NCBI GenBank assembly: GCA_017854485.1
Contig: JAFMHN010000008.1
Span: forward strand, 1 to 55,980
From: Aquiluna sp.
GTDB lineage: Bacteria; Actinomycetota; Actinomycetes; Actinomycetales; Microbacteriaceae
Direction of reading: 5' to 3'
Length of the DNA stretch: 55,980 nt
Shown: one piece after another, positions 21,633 through 30,575 of the stretch
How positions within the stretch are numbered: position 1 is the stretch's first letter
How the letters are laid out: every line of letters begins with the position of its first letter
The notes under the pieces: generated by a model
What the model was told of the DNA's origin: nothing
The model's database searches: none
The model's input: only the letters and a program-made list of their open reading frames with translations
Made by a program: the position numbers and the translations under genes

Positions 21633-21638
21633 ATCATA
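21633..21638 (-). promoter_or_regulatory. Possible -10 box of the argS promoter
   Basis: On the minus strand this reads TATGAT. Transcription from about seven bases downstream would give a leader of about 50 bases that includes the inverted repeat. No convincing -35 box is seen at the right distance. Confidence 0.3.
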
Positions 21639-21686
21639 CCTGCAATGCAATTTGCGCTCTAGGCCGCAAAGCCGATGAGCCAGGAA

Positions 21687-21713
21687 TTGCCTGAGCGCGG
21701 GCACTGGTAAGAT
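21687..21713 (+). promoter_or_regulatory. Promoter of tRNA-Arg
   Basis: TTGCCT at 21687-21692 and TAAGAT at 21708-21713 are separated by 15 bases, and TGG just before the -10 box gives an extended -10. The expected transcript start lies a few bases before the mature tRNA 5' end at 21729. Confidence 0.55.
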
Positions 21714-21728
21714 TTGGCTTACTCCTTT

Positions 21729-21800
21729 GCCCCCATAGCTCAGGGGATAGAGCACCGCCCTCCGGAGGCGGGAGCGCAGGTTCGAATCCTGCTGGGGGCG
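21729..21800 (+). tRNA. tRNA-Arg, anticodon CCG
   Basis: The acceptor stem GCCCCCA pairs with TGGGGGC, with discriminator G at 21800. The anticodon arm CCGCC-CTCCGGA-GGCGG carries CCG, reading CGG codons, and the T arm contains GGTTCGAATCC. The length is 72 bases. No CCA is encoded: the next bases are CTA, the reverse complement of the rdgB stop codon. The 3' end therefore depends on CCA addition, and there is no room for a terminator before the opposing gene. Confidence 0.95.
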
Positions 21801-22376
21801 CTATCTAGCTGCCAAAAAACTTGCCATCTGACCAAATGCCATTGCTCTGTGTGAGTAAGTTGACTTGATCTCTGCAGGCAGCATTGCCGCCGTAACATCG
21901 AAGCCTTCCGGGATAAAGATTGGGTCATACCCAAAGCCGGCAGCTCCAGAAGCCGCAGTTGCAATCTTCCCTGGCCAAACCCCGGTGAAGCTTGTTGCGC
22001 CATCGGCTTCGACCAGGGCAACTGTGCAAACGAACGCGGCGGCCCGGTGCTGATCAGGAATGTCAACCAGCTGGCTCAGAAGCAAGTTGCGGTTTACCCG
22101 ATCGTCCCTACCGCCGCTCCAAATCGCTGAAAATATCCCCGGGGCACCACCCATTACTTCGACAGCTATCCCAGAATCATCTGCAAAGGCAGGGAGCCCG
22201 GTGGCCTCAAATGCCGCGCGGGCCTTGATCATGGCGTTTTCTAGAAAACTGATTCCAGACTCGACTGGTTCAGCTGAATTATGAGGAAGCAGCTTCAAGC
22301 TCGGCAGTCCGGAACCAAGAATCAGCTTTGCTTCTTCAAGCTTGTGAGCGTTGCCCGTTGCGAATATCAGCTCCAA
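21801..22376 (-). CDS. rdgB: dITP/XTP pyrophosphatase
   Basis: The 191-residue Ham1-family enzyme hydrolyses ITP, dITP and XTP to monophosphates, keeping deaminated purines out of nucleic acids. N-terminal [13 protein letters not shown], the acidic loop [21 protein letters not shown] and the C-terminal SHRAMAF are diagnostic. It overlaps rph by ten bases. Its stop codon directly abuts the 3' end of the convergent tRNA-Arg gene. Confidence 0.95.
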   Translation of the reverse strand: MELIFATGNAHKLEEAKLILGSGLPSLKLLPHNSAEPVESGISFLENAMIKARAAFEATGLPAFADDSGIAVEVMGGAPGIFSAIWSGGRDDRVNRNLLLSQLVDIPDQHRAAAFVCTVALVEADGATSFTGVWPGKIATAASGAAGFGYDPIFIPEGFDVTAAMLPAEIKSTYSHRAMAFGQMASFLAAR

Positions 22377-23116
22377 GCTCTCAGCTCCAATGTTGAGCCA
22401 AGTGCCTCCACCTGCAGCTTGGCCAGTTCGGCGGTCGAAACTGTCGCCAAATCAAGCAGCGAAGTCAGCTCATTTCGGTCAAATGGTTCCGCCTCCGCGG
22501 TTCCTTGCACCTCTACGAAGAGCCCGCGGCCGGTAACCACCACATTCATGTCAGTGTCGGCTCTTACGTCCTCGACATAGGCAAGATCCGTCATTGGAAC
22601 CCCATCAACAATTCCAACTGAAACAGCCGAGACCGTGTCAAGAAGTGGCCTCGCGCTTTTGGCTAGGTGTCCGTGTTCTTTGCCCCAATTCACAGCCTCC
22701 GCCAGTGCCACAAACGCTCCGGTGATGGCAGCGGTGCGAGTTCCGCCGTCCGCCTGCAATACGTCACAGTCCAACACAATGGTGTTCTCGCCAAGGGCCT
22801 TAACATCTATCACTGCCCGCAGTGATCTACCGATCAGCCGGGAAATCTCGTGAGTGCGGCCACCAATCTTTCCTTTAACGCTCTCCCTGTCGGAACGAGT
22901 GTGGGTTGCTCGGGGAAGCATTGAGTATTCCGCTGTGACCCAGCCTTCACCGGAATCCTTTTTGAACCTCGGAACACCCTTTGTGAAGGAGGCGTTGCAG
23001 AGGACTTTAGTGTTCCCAAAAGTGACCAAACAGGAGCCCTCAGCGTGCAGGGTGTAGCCGCGCTCAAAACGAACTTCCCTCAGGTCTTGATTGCTGCGCT
23101 GGTCTTGCCTAGTCAT
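22367..23116 (-). CDS. rph: Ribonuclease PH
   Basis: The 249-residue phosphorolytic exoribonuclease trims tRNA 3' ends. The conserved [28 protein letters not shown] stretch and the phosphate-binding/catalytic region [19 protein letters not shown] are intact. It overlaps murI by eight bases and rdgB by ten; rph-rdgB pairing is common in bacteria. A tRNA gene without encoded CCA, needing 3' end trimming, lies immediately downstream in convergent orientation. Confidence 0.96.
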   Translation of the reverse strand: MTRQDQRSNQDLREVRFERGYTLHAEGSCLVTFGNTKVLCNASFTKGVPRFKKDSGEGWVTAEYSMLPRATHTRSDRESVKGKIGGRTHEISRLIGRSLRAVIDVKALGENTIVLDCDVLQADGGTRTAAITGAFVALAEAVNWGKEHGHLAKSARPLLDTVSAVSVGIVDGVPMTDLAYVEDVRADTDMNVVVTGRGLFVEVQGTAEAEPFDRNELTSLLDLATVSTAELAKLQVEALGSTLELRAWS

Positions 23117-23927
23117 GTGCTCTGCTTCCTAAGTGGTGAACGTTCGTTACTTCGGGACCCAAAAATCTTGCTGCCAGGCGACCGAAATCCTCTGAGCTGC
23201 CGGTTGCATAGAACTCGTAGCTCGCCTTCTGCCCCTCGGGTGCCAGAAGGTCATGCTCGGTGAGCACTCGAAATACGTCCTTTGCGGTCTCATCTGCTGA
23301 TGAGACCAGGTTCACGCCCTCCCCCATTACATAGGCAATGGCTGCCTGCAACAGCGGGTAGTGGGTGCAGCCAAGCACCAGGGTGTCAATCCCAGAATCC
23401 TTGAGGGGAGCCAAATACTCCTCGGCTGCAGCTAACACCTCGGGGCCGGAGGTCACTCCGCGCTCCACAAAATCAACGAATTTCGGACAAGCCACACTCG
23501 AAATCTCAAAGTCAACCGCGGCGGCAAAAGCGTCGTCATAGGCCTTCGATGAGATGGTGGCGCTGGTGCCAATCACGCCAACTTTTTTGTTTCCACTGGT
23601 GCCAACGGCTCGACGAACGGCGGGCTGAATAACTTCGACCACCGGCACTCCAAGCCCTTCGGTATATCGCTCTCTGGCATCCCTGAGGACAGCTGCCGAA
23701 GCTGAGTTGCAAGCAATCACCAGCATTTTCACGCCCGATGCAACCAGATCGTCCATGACTTCAAGTGCCAGCTTGCGGACCGTGGACAAGGGCTTTGGTC
23801 CATAGGGCGAATTTAAGGTGTCGCCGACATAGTGAATCGACTCGTGCGGCAATTGATCGATTATTGCCCTAGCGACAGTCAGGCCACCTACGCCTGAGTC
23901 GAAAACTCCGATTGGTCTTGAATCCAC
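23109..23927 (-). CDS. murI: Glutamate racemase
   Basis: The 272-residue cofactor-independent racemase supplies D-glutamate for peptidoglycan. The N-terminal [15 protein letters not shown] and the two catalytic cysteines, in [10 protein letters not shown] and LGCTHYPLL, are present. The start is GTG; a TANNNT hexamer ends six bases before it, suggesting that the mRNA begins at the start codon. A GAGGG touches the start codon too closely to act as a normal ribosome site. Confidence 0.95.
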   Translation of the reverse strand: MDSRPIGVFDSGVGGLTVARAIIDQLPHESIHYVGDTLNSPYGPKPLSTVRKLALEVMDDLVASGVKMLVIACNSASAAVLRDARERYTEGLGVPVVEVIQPAVRRAVGTSGNKKVGVIGTSATISSKAYDDAFAAAVDFEISSVACPKFVDFVERGVTSGPEVLAAAEEYLAPLKDSGIDTLVLGCTHYPLLQAAIAYVMGEGVNLVSSADETAKDVFRVLTEHDLLAPEGQKASYEFYATGSSEDFGRLAARFLGPEVTNVHHLGSRAHD

Positions 23928-23933
23928 CCCTCA

Positions 23934-23939
23934 AGTCTA
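23934..23939 (-). promoter_or_regulatory. -10 hexamer of murI, leaderless start
   Basis: TAGACT on the minus strand is followed by six bases and then the GTG of murI. This fits the actinobacterial TANNNT -10 consensus placed for transcription starting at the G of the start codon. Confidence 0.6.
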
Positions 23940-23971
23940 GGCCCGCAGCTCAATTCCAGTGTTGGCATAGG

Positions 23972-23977
23972 TAGGCT
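23972..23977 (+). promoter_or_regulatory. -10 hexamer of pncB, leaderless start
   Basis: TAGGCT is followed by six bases and then the GTG of pncB, the same spacing as for the divergent murI promoter 32 bases away. No -35 box is recognised. Confidence 0.6.
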
Positions 23978-23983
23978 AAGAAG

Positions 23984-25255
23984 GTGTCAACCGCCCTACT
24001 AACCGATCGCTATGAGCTGACCATGGTGCAGGCTGCGCTGCGCTCTGGCAAAGCAGATCGACCCACGGTGTTCGAGGTGTTCACGAGATCGCTTCCGCCC
24101 GGACGTCGCTACGGAGTGGTTGCGGGAACCGGAAGACTGCTTGAGGCCGTCAAGGACTTTCGGTTCGACCAGGCTGAAATTGACTTTCTACTTGAAAACG
24201 AAATCGTCGATCAGGGAACTGCCAAATGGCTTTCCGAGTTCAAGTTTTCTGGCTCCATCAGTGGTTACCAAGAAGGCGAACTGTTTTTCGCTGGCTCCCC
24301 TGTGTTGACGGTTGAATCCACATTTGCCGAGGCGGTGATTTTGGAAACGGTCATACTTTCGATTCTGAACTACGACAGTGCTGTGGCATCGGCGGCAGCC
24401 AGAATGCGCTTTGCAGCAGGCAACCGCTACCTCGCAGAAATGGGTGCCCGCAGGGCCAATGAAAATGCTGCAGTGGCTGCTGCCAGAGCTGCCTACATAG
24501 TTGGCTTTGACGCGACCAGCAACCTGGAGGCTGGCCGCAGCTGGGGAATTCCCACAATGGGAACCAGCGCGCATTCATTCACGTTGTTACACGACACTGA
24601 ATCTGAGGCTTTTCAATCGCAGCTTGCTTCAATGGGTCCCGACACCACCTTGCTGGTCGATACCTACGATGTTGAAAAGGCAGTTCGGGAGGCCGTTCGC
24701 CTGACGGATGGGAAAATCTCCGCAGTCCGGCTGGACTCCGGAGACTTATCAACGGCAGCGCAGAAAGTTCGAAAGCTGCTCGACGAGCTGGGAGCAAAGG
24801 AAACCAAAATTGTGGTCACCAGCGACCTTGACGAGTACACCATCGCAGCTCTTGCTGCGGCACCGGTTGACAGGTATGGAGTCGGCACGTCACTGGTGGT
24901 GGGTTCCGGGCATCCGACGGTTGGCTTTGTCTACAAACTCGTATCTCACTTCAACGGGCAAGAGTGGGTCGATGTCGCAAAAACATCAACTGCAAAAACC
25001 AATGTCGGCGGGAAAAAGTTTGCCAGCAGAAGCATCGACTCCGGCGTTGCCAAGGCTGAATTGGTGGGGTCTGCCACAACCGGACGCAAGCTGCAGGTGA
25101 AGCTGATTGAAAACGGTGAGATTTCTGATTCTGCCGTTGGAATACAGGGCGTCGTAGCAGCAAGAAAGCACCATCAACTGGTCATCGGAGAGCTTGCCGA
25201 GGGAGCATTTAGGCTCTCAAATGGTGAACCAGCAATCCCAACTACTTTTGTCTAA
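23984..25255 (+). CDS. pncB: Nicotinate phosphoribosyltransferase
   Basis: The 423-residue enzyme joins nicotinate to PRPP in the Preiss-Handler NAD salvage route. The N-terminal LLTDRYELTMVQAAL, the GTSAHSFTLLHDTE segment with the catalytic-type His, and the PRPP-site AVRLDSGDLS are visible. The GTG start has no proper ribosome site, consistent with the leaderless signal upstream. Its TAA stop interlocks with the TAG stop of the opposing DUF3039 gene (four shared bases). Confidence 0.95.
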   Translation: MSTALLTDRYELTMVQAALRSGKADRPTVFEVFTRSLPPGRRYGVVAGTGRLLEAVKDFRFDQAEIDFLLENEIVDQGTAKWLSEFKFSGSISGYQEGELFFAGSPVLTVESTFAEAVILETVILSILNYDSAVASAAARMRFAAGNRYLAEMGARRANENAAVAAARAAYIVGFDATSNLEAGRSWGIPTMGTSAHSFTLLHDTESEAFQSQLASMGPDTTLLVDTYDVEKAVREAVRLTDGKISAVRLDSGDLSTAAQKVRKLLDELGAKETKIVVTSDLDEYTIAALAAAPVDRYGVGTSLVVGSGHPTVGFVYKLVSHFNGQEWVDVAKTSTAKTNVGGKKFASRSIDSGVAKAELVGSATTGRKLQVKLIENGEISDSAVGIQGVVAARKHHQLVIGELAEGAFRLSNGEPAIPTTFV

Positions 25256-25488
25256 TCGCCTTTGAGGGTCTCGTAGATTTTCTGGCAGTCAGGGCACACC
25301 GGAAACTTGCCAGGGTCCCGATTCGGCACCCAAACTTTGCCACAAAGGGCAATCACAGCCCCGCCCATCACGGCAGACTCAACGATTTTGTCTTTCTTGA
25401 CGTAGTGCGAATAGCGCTCGTGGTCACCCTGATCAATTTGCTCTAATTGCTCTTGTTCGAGAGTGGTTCCAAGGTCGGGATTGCTCAT
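25252..25488 (-). CDS. DUF3039 family protein
   Basis: The 78-residue protein matches the actinobacteria-restricted DUF3039 family. It has HYVKKDKIVESAVMGG and VALCGKVWVP-type text (here IALCGKVWVPNRDP) followed by FPVCPDCQKIYE. Cys49, Cys65 and Cys68, perhaps with a His in DHERYSHYV, could bind zinc. Function is unknown. It follows the HtrA-like gene after six bases and is probably cotranscribed with it. Confidence 0.85.
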   Translation of the reverse strand: MSNPDLGTTLEQEQLEQIDQGDHERYSHYVKKDKIVESAVMGGAVIALCGKVWVPNRDPGKFPVCPDCQKIYETLKGD

Positions 25489-25494
25489 AGTTTT

Positions 25495-26685
25495 CTAGTT
25501 TAGGTCAGCAGCGCTGCCGAGAGTTACTTCAAATACGAGTCTTTCCCCGCTCCTGATGACAACCACCTCAACTTTGGCTCCAGCTGGCTGCGCTCTAACC
25601 AGTGCGGTTAGGTCACTAGCGCCATCTACTCGCTCTCCGTCAAACAGCGTGACGACATCTCCGGCTCGAATTCCGGCTGCGTTGGCAGCCCCGTCTTCGG
25701 TTACGTCTTCGACCAGCGCTCCAGTTGAAAAGCCACCATTGGTGTCTGTGTTGTCCCTGACCAGCGCACCCAGGAGACCATGGGTGGCCTGTCCAGTTTC
25801 GATGATCTCGGTCGCGATTCGCAAGGCAGTGTTCGATGGGATCGCAAAACCCACTCCGATTGAACCGGAAGTGCCAGAACCAGCCGTTGCAATGGCAACG
25901 TTGATGCCGATCAGTTCGCCGCGTTCATTCACTAGCGCACCACCGGAATTACCTGGGTTGATTGCGGCATCGGTTTGAATAACCTGAAGCGAGATTGGTG
26001 CCGAGCCAGTTCCGGTCCAGAACTGTAGGCCCGGGTCATCGCTGACCTCAGAGCTCGCAACTTGAATCGTGCGATTTAGAGCCGAGATGATGCCCTGGGT
26101 CACTGTTGAAGAAAGACCTAGCGGGGCTCCAATGGCAACGACGCTCTGCCCGACATTTAGCGCCTTCGAGTCGGCAAAAACTATGGGCCTCAAATTGGTT
26201 TGTGAGATTTTGATCACGGCCAGGTCATAAATTGGATCGAATCCTATGAGCTCAGCACCGGCCACCGTGCCATCCCAGAGCATCGCGGAAATGTTTGCGG
26301 TTTCAGTAAGTCCGCCCAACGTAACCACGTGCGCATTGGTCAGGATATATCCGTCATCGGTCAGCACAACGCCGGATCCCGAACCGCTGCCAGATTCAGA
26401 GCTAACCGACAGCGTCACAACAGACGGCGAAGCAGAAACAGCTGCTCCTGTGACCCAATTCACAGAAGTGGCGTCATTGACAACAATCGGCGCTGGCTGG
26501 CTTAGGTTCATAAAGGCAAGCGTCCATCCGCTTGAACCTACGACTCCTCCGACTATGGCCGCAGCCAATGCCAGTGCGGTTACGGACAGGGCGCGACTGG
26601 GCTTTTTGGCAGCAACGGGAGTCTTTGCGACGTAAGGCTGGCTGAAATTGAATTGGTTTTCGCCAGAACGATTCCACTGTGACAT
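25495..26685 (-). CDS. HtrA/DegP-like membrane-anchored serine protease with PDZ domain
   Basis: The 396-residue protein has a short cytoplasmic N-terminus, one transmembrane helix at about residues 35-57, a trypsin-like domain and one C-terminal PDZ domain. The triad is visible as His in ILTNAHVVTLG, Asp in PIYDLAVIKI and Ser in INPGNSGGALV. Such proteases degrade or refold damaged exported proteins outside the membrane. I chose the ATG at 26685 because GAAAGGG lies four bases upstream; a GTG seven codons earlier has no such site. The gene is followed by DUF3039. Confidence 0.92.
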   Translation of the reverse strand: MSQWNRSGENQFNFSQPYVAKTPVAAKKPSRALSVTALALAAAIVGGVVGSSGWTLAFMNLSQPAPIVVNDATSVNWVTGAAVSASPSVVTLSVSSESGSGSGSGVVLTDDGYILTNAHVVTLGGLTETANISAMLWDGTVAGAELIGFDPIYDLAVIKISQTNLRPIVFADSKALNVGQSVVAIGAPLGLSSTVTQGIISALNRTIQVASSEVSDDPGLQFWTGTGSAPISLQVIQTDAAINPGNSGGALVNERGELIGINVAIATAGSGTSGSIGVGFAIPSNTALRIATEIIETGQATHGLLGALVRDNTDTNGGFSTGALVEDVTEDGAANAAGIRAGDVVTLFDGERVDGASDLTALVRAQPAGAKVEVVVIRSGERLVFEVTLGSAADLN

Positions 26686-26761
26686 TTGACCCTTTCGTTG
26701 TTGCACTCATTATGTGCAACAACTCTGGGCATTCTATGAGTCCCAGCTGAATAATTCCTCA

Positions 26762-27460
26762 CTATTCAACCAGCAGAGTCCTGCGGGGAGGCTCGATAAC
26801 CTCAATTTCCAACTCATTGCTTTCCAGCACAATCGAAGATGCACCAAGGACCCAGTCGCTGCCTGATATTTGATAATCAACTCGATAACTCACGCTCGCA
26901 ACGGCTGAATAGGTGTCCACCACCGAAAAGGACCGAGAGACGCCTGAACCCAAAAGCACACCTCCGTCAGAGAAATTCCAGGTGACCGAAACCGCCGTGA
27001 AGCGAATTTGTGCGGAAGTTCCTAACAGGGTTCCCGTGGTGGTTCGGTTATTGACGGCAACCTGGAAGGTCGCCGGGTCCATCATCACCAGCTGACCTCC
27101 AGGGCTCCAGGTTGCAATCGGAGCATTTGAATATCCGGTGAGCGTGTCCCTAGTGACACGGGTCGAGCCAACTGTTCTGTTTCCGGCAACGGCCGGCTCG
27201 GGCGGTTCATCACCTATGCAAAGTCTGGAACCGACTGGAACCCAGGCATTGATGATGGTTTGGGTTGGCTCATCAATCGTGTTGTTCACATAGTAGGAAC
27301 AAAGTCGCATCGGCTTTGCCTTGGGCGCAGGGCTGGTGGCAGAACCAGATTGTTGTTGAGTAGTGGTCGTCTTTTCCGCACATATCGTGTAGCTGTCTGC
27401 GGTGGAAGTCCCGGGATCACAGCTAGACATGGACATCAGAACTGCTGCCACCATCAACAT
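26762..27460 (-). CDS. Exported protein with PKD-like C-terminal region, function unknown
   Basis: The 232-residue form starts at an ATG with GGAGG seven bases upstream. It opens with a hydrophobic segment ending MSMSSC, which may be a weak lipobox with the Cys as lipid site. A Thr/Gln/Ser-rich linker follows, and the C-terminal half reads like a PKD-type beta domain (VTWNFSDGG then SFSVVDTYSAVASVSYRVDY). An in-frame ATG at 27547 would add 29 residues with Lys/Arg before the helix; it has no ribosome site and sits at the end of a terminator T run. Positively charged residues before the helix would suit a signal peptide, so the start is not settled. It lies upstream of the HtrA-like gene in the same direction. 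Confidence 0.6.
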   Translation of the reverse strand: MLMVAAVLMSMSSCDPGTSTADSYTICAEKTTTTQQQSGSATSPAPKAKPMRLCSYYVNNTIDEPTQTIINAWVPVGSRLCIGDEPPEPAVAGNRTVGSTRVTRDTLTGYSNAPIATWSPGGQLVMMDPATFQVAVNNRTTTGTLLGTSAQIRFTAVSVTWNFSDGGVLLGSGVSRSFSVVDTYSAVASVSYRVDYQISGSDWVLGASSIVLESNELEIEVIEPPRRTLLVE

Positions 27461-27547
27461 CAGCAGACCTCCAGCAAAAGGGAACTTAGAGAATTCATCT
27501 TGGGACTCTAAGCAATTTCTGAAACGCTCACTTTTACTTATACACAT

Positions 27548-27580
27548 AAAAAAACCCCCGAACCTTTAGGTTCGAGGGTT
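27548..27580 (-). terminator. Rho-independent terminator after tRNA-fMet
   Basis: On the minus strand a 12-bp stem (AACCCTCGAACC with GGTTCGGGGGTT, one G-T pair) closes a TAAA loop and is followed by a run of seven T. This is the only strong intrinsic terminator I found in the window. It lies a few bases after the tRNA 3' CCA. Confidence 0.9.
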
Positions 27581-27585
27581 CTTAC

Positions 27586-27662
27586 TGGTTGCGGGGGCAG
27601 GATTTGAACCTACGACCTCCGGGTTATGAGCCCGGCGAGCTACCGAACTGCTCCACCCCGCG
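27586..27662 (-). tRNA. Initiator tRNA-fMet, anticodon CAT
   Basis: The acceptor stem has the C1-A72 mismatch of bacterial initiators (CGCGGGG against CCCCGCA), and the anticodon stem has the three consecutive G-C pairs in CGGGCTCATAACCCG. The T arm reads GGTTCAAATCC. The length is 77 bases with CCA encoded, unlike tRNA-Arg in this window. It has its own promoter and terminator. Confidence 0.96.
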
Positions 27663-27673
27663 GCGAAGTTCCT

Positions 27674-27679
27674 ACCTTA
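27674..27679 (-). promoter_or_regulatory. -10 box of tRNA-fMet
   Basis: TAAGGT on the minus strand, preceded by TGC (extended -10), ends 11 bases before the mature tRNA 5' end. A weak -35 candidate TAGATT lies 17 bases upstream, between the end of the UPF0182 gene and the tRNA. Confidence 0.5.
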
Positions 27680-27694
27680 GCAGATGAACTGCGT

Positions 27695-30565
27695 TTAATC
27701 TAATGCGGCTAGAGCATCCTCGATCGCCTTAGCCAGGGCCTCATCGGCCCTTCCGAATGCTTCCCAGTCGCCAGAACGCAGAGCTGCCTCTTTGGCTGCA
27801 AGAGCGGCACTGGCACGACCTAGAGCTTGATCCAGTAGCGCATTACCGGAATCTGCCGGAGCCTGTTCGCCAGCATCGGGAGCAGGGTCGACCTGGCCGC
27901 CATCGGCAGAGGTCGCTCCGGAGTTGCCACCAAATAGAGCATCTAGCGCCAATTCCAGGGTGTCCTCGAAGGCAATCTGGTCACCGAATGCCACCAGTAT
28001 CTTCTGGAGTAGTGGGTAGCTGGTCTCACCAGTTGACTCGATATAGACCGGCTGCACGTAAAGCAAGCCGCCGCCAACAGGCAATGTCAGCAAGTTTCCG
28101 TTGAGGACTCGAGTTGAGCCCTGTCGCAGTAGGTTCAGCAGCGAGGAAACATTGCTATCGGCATTGAAGTTGTTCTGCACCTGTCCAGGACCTGGCACAA
28201 CAGTTTCACGCGGAAGGTTCAGTAGAGTCAGCTTTCCATAGGAGTCATTGACCTTGCCAGCCTCATTGCCCGCATCAGCATTGGCGATTAGATAACCGGT
28301 CAGCACGTTTCTGGTGGTTTCGCCAGTTGACTGCGGAATGAAAGTTGAATAGAGCGAGAACGCACTTTCGGTCTCACCCGGCGCCTGAAGAGTCAGGTAG
28401 TAGGGAGGCTGAAGTGTGCCCAGGCCAGTGCCCTCAACCGGGTCATTTGGGGTCATCCAAGCGTCCTGCTGAGAGTAGAACGCTCCGGCTTCGGTCACGT
28501 GGTAACTGCCGAGCACTGAGCGCTGAGTCTTGAACAAATCAGACGGGTAACGAACGTGTGACATCAGGTCAGCAGAGATGGCCGAGCGAGGCTGCACGGT
28601 CTCTGGGTATAGCTTCATCCAGGCCTTCAAGATTGGATCCTCTTCATCCCACTGATATAGGTCCACCGAACCGTCATAGGCATCTACAGTCGCCTTCACG
28701 GAGTTGCGAATGTAGTTGACCTCGGAGGTTTGACGATTGAAGGTCTCCGAAGAAGAATCCAGGATGGAAAGGTTGAACGACTCAAGGTTTGAGTATGGAT
28801 ACTTGGTGGTAGTGGTGTAGCCATCTACTATCCACTTCACTCTTCCATCAACAACTGCCGGATAAATTTCCGAGTCAACCGTTAGGTACGGTGCAACCTC
28901 GGCTATTCGATCGGCAGGTGATCGATTGTAGAGAATTTGAGAATTCTCATTGATCGCGTCCGAAAGCAGAATTTGCTCACTCTGGAACTTCAGGGCGTAG
29001 GCAATTCTGGTGAAAATATCACCGATTAGCGGACCACCTTCGCCGTCGAAGGTTGTATAGGTTTCGCGCTCGCCGTCTTCGCCGGCTGGGAAGTCAAATT
29101 CAAGCGGCTCCGACCCTTCCGGAGCACCAACGATTGAATAGGCAGGAGAATTGGCGCCGAAATAGATTCTCGGCTCAAACTCACCCAGTGCACCGACAGT
29201 TGGAATACCCGACTGGAAGAACAGCGGCTTTCCATCGCTATCACGCTTGTTGCCGTAGGCAGCGACAACTCCGAAACCGTGGGTGTAAACAATGGTCGAG
29301 TTGTACCAGGAGTTTGAATCTCCAAGACCAGCCTGGTTCAGCTCACGAACCGCGATCACAGTGTCCTGGTTCTCGCCGTCAATTTGATACCTGTCGACAT
29401 GCAGGCGGTTTGGGAAGCTGTAGTACTGACGATACTGCTCTAGCTGACGGAAGGCGTCGCTCACCAAAGCCGGGTCAATGATTCGAATGGAAGCGGTGGT
29501 CTTGGCATCGTTTCTCAAGGCACCGGGCTCAGCCACTACGCTCGCGTCGTACTCGACAACCTCAACCTTGTCTAGGTCATAGGCAACGCGTGTGGCATCG
29601 ATGTTCTTTTGAAGGTATGGACCCTCCAATGTTCGTTCGTTTGGAACAACCTGGAAGGTCTGAACAATCCATGGGTAGAGCCCGCCCAGTACCAGCGAGC
29701 TGGCAACCATAAGTGCGGTTGCAATGATCGAGATCCGCCAGCGGCCGATTACTGCTGTGACAATGAAGGCCAATGCGACCGCCAGTGAAATCAAGGCCAA
29801 GATCTGAAGTCCAGGAATCACCGCGTTAGCGTCGGAATAGGTCACACCGGTGAACAATTCACCAGGTGAGGTAGCAGTTGCGTACTGGTCAAACCACAGG
29901 CTCAGGCCCTGAACAATCATGTAAGCGGCAATCAGGATTGCCAGCTGGATGCGAGCAGGCTTTGAGATTTCAACAGTCCTACCAGTGAATCTGATGCCGC
30001 CGTAAATGAGGTGAACACCCGCGTTGATTAGGGCTGCGAGGAAAATTCCGCCGGAAATGAAGCCGACTGCAAAGCTGTAAAAAGGAAGATCGAAAACGAA
30101 GAACCCGACGTCCAGCCCAAACTGAGGGTCGGTCACGCCGAACGGGCTGCCGTTTAGCCAGAGGGCGGCAGTTTCCCACTGACGCGATGCCAGCAATCCA
30201 CCGAAGACGCCAATCAAAATTGGAAGTCCAATCATGATCACCCGGCGCAGGTTTTCAATCAGCTGCTGGTAGGCCTGAAATGGAGAGGCCTCCGGCATCT
30301 TGAGATAAACCGGCCTGGATCTCCACGCTGAAATTAGTCCGACCGCAATAATGACGGACATCAGCGCAAAGCCAATCAGAAAGGCAATAATCTGCCCGAC
30401 GATCTGGGTGAAGAAAACCACCTCAAAATTTAGCTGGCGGAACCAAAGCCAGTCGGTGTAGATTCCGGCGGCGCTAACCAACACGAAAACAATTACACCT
30501 AAGATTCCAAAGGCAATCGACAACGGCGATACTCGTCGTTGGGGGGTTGCTTGTGCTTCAGACAA
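27695..30565 (-). CDS. UPF0182 family large membrane protein
   Basis: The 956-residue protein has about seven transmembrane helices in its first 320 residues. A long extracytoplasmic part follows (conserved-looking text such as RSAISADLMSHVRYPSDLFKTQR) and then an acidic Gly/Ala-rich linker with a charged helical tail. The layout matches UPF0182, widespread in actinobacteria and of unknown function. The start is TTG with AGGAG seven bases upstream. The YlbL-type gene lies directly upstream with a ten-base gap, the pairing I recall from mycobacteria (Rv3194c-Rv3193c). Confidence 0.9.
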   Translation of the reverse strand: MSEAQATPQRRVSPLSIAFGILGVIVFVLVSAAGIYTDWLWFRQLNFEVVFFTQIVGQIIAFLIGFALMSVIIAVGLISAWRSRPVYLKMPEASPFQAYQQLIENLRRVIMIGLPILIGVFGGLLASRQWETAALWLNGSPFGVTDPQFGLDVGFFVFDLPFYSFAVGFISGGIFLAALINAGVHLIYGGIRFTGRTVEISKPARIQLAILIAAYMIVQGLSLWFDQYATATSPGELFTGVTYSDANAVIPGLQILALISLAVALAFIVTAVIGRWRISIIATALMVASSLVLGGLYPWIVQTFQVVPNERTLEGPYLQKNIDATRVAYDLDKVEVVEYDASVVAEPGALRNDAKTTASIRIIDPALVSDAFRQLEQYRQYYSFPNRLHVDRYQIDGENQDTVIAVRELNQAGLGDSNSWYNSTIVYTHGFGVVAAYGNKRDSDGKPLFFQSGIPTVGALGEFEPRIYFGANSPAYSIVGAPEGSEPLEFDFPAGEDGERETYTTFDGEGGPLIGDIFTRIAYALKFQSEQILLSDAINENSQILYNRSPADRIAEVAPYLTVDSEIYPAVVDGRVKWIVDGYTTTTKYPYSNLESFNLSILDSSSETFNRQTSEVNYIRNSVKATVDAYDGSVDLYQWDEEDPILKAWMKLYPETVQPRSAISADLMSHVRYPSDLFKTQRSVLGSYHVTEAGAFYSQQDAWMTPNDPVEGTGLGTLQPPYYLTLQAPGETESAFSLYSTFIPQSTGETTRNVLTGYLIANADAGNEAGKVNDSYGKLTLLNLPRETVVPGPGQVQNNFNADSNVSSLLNLLRQGSTRVLNGNLLTLPVGGGLLYVQPVYIESTGETSYPLLQKILVAFGDQIAFEDTLELALDALFGGNSGATSADGGQVDPAPDAGEQAPADSGNALLDQALGRASAALAAKEAALRSGDWEAFGRADEALAKAIEDALAALD

Positions 30566-30575
30566 TGTCTATCTC

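Noticed and set aside
21575-21660. T-box or attenuator terminator in the argS leader
   Set aside because: The hairpin has no U-tract on the minus strand, and the leader is too short for a T-box.
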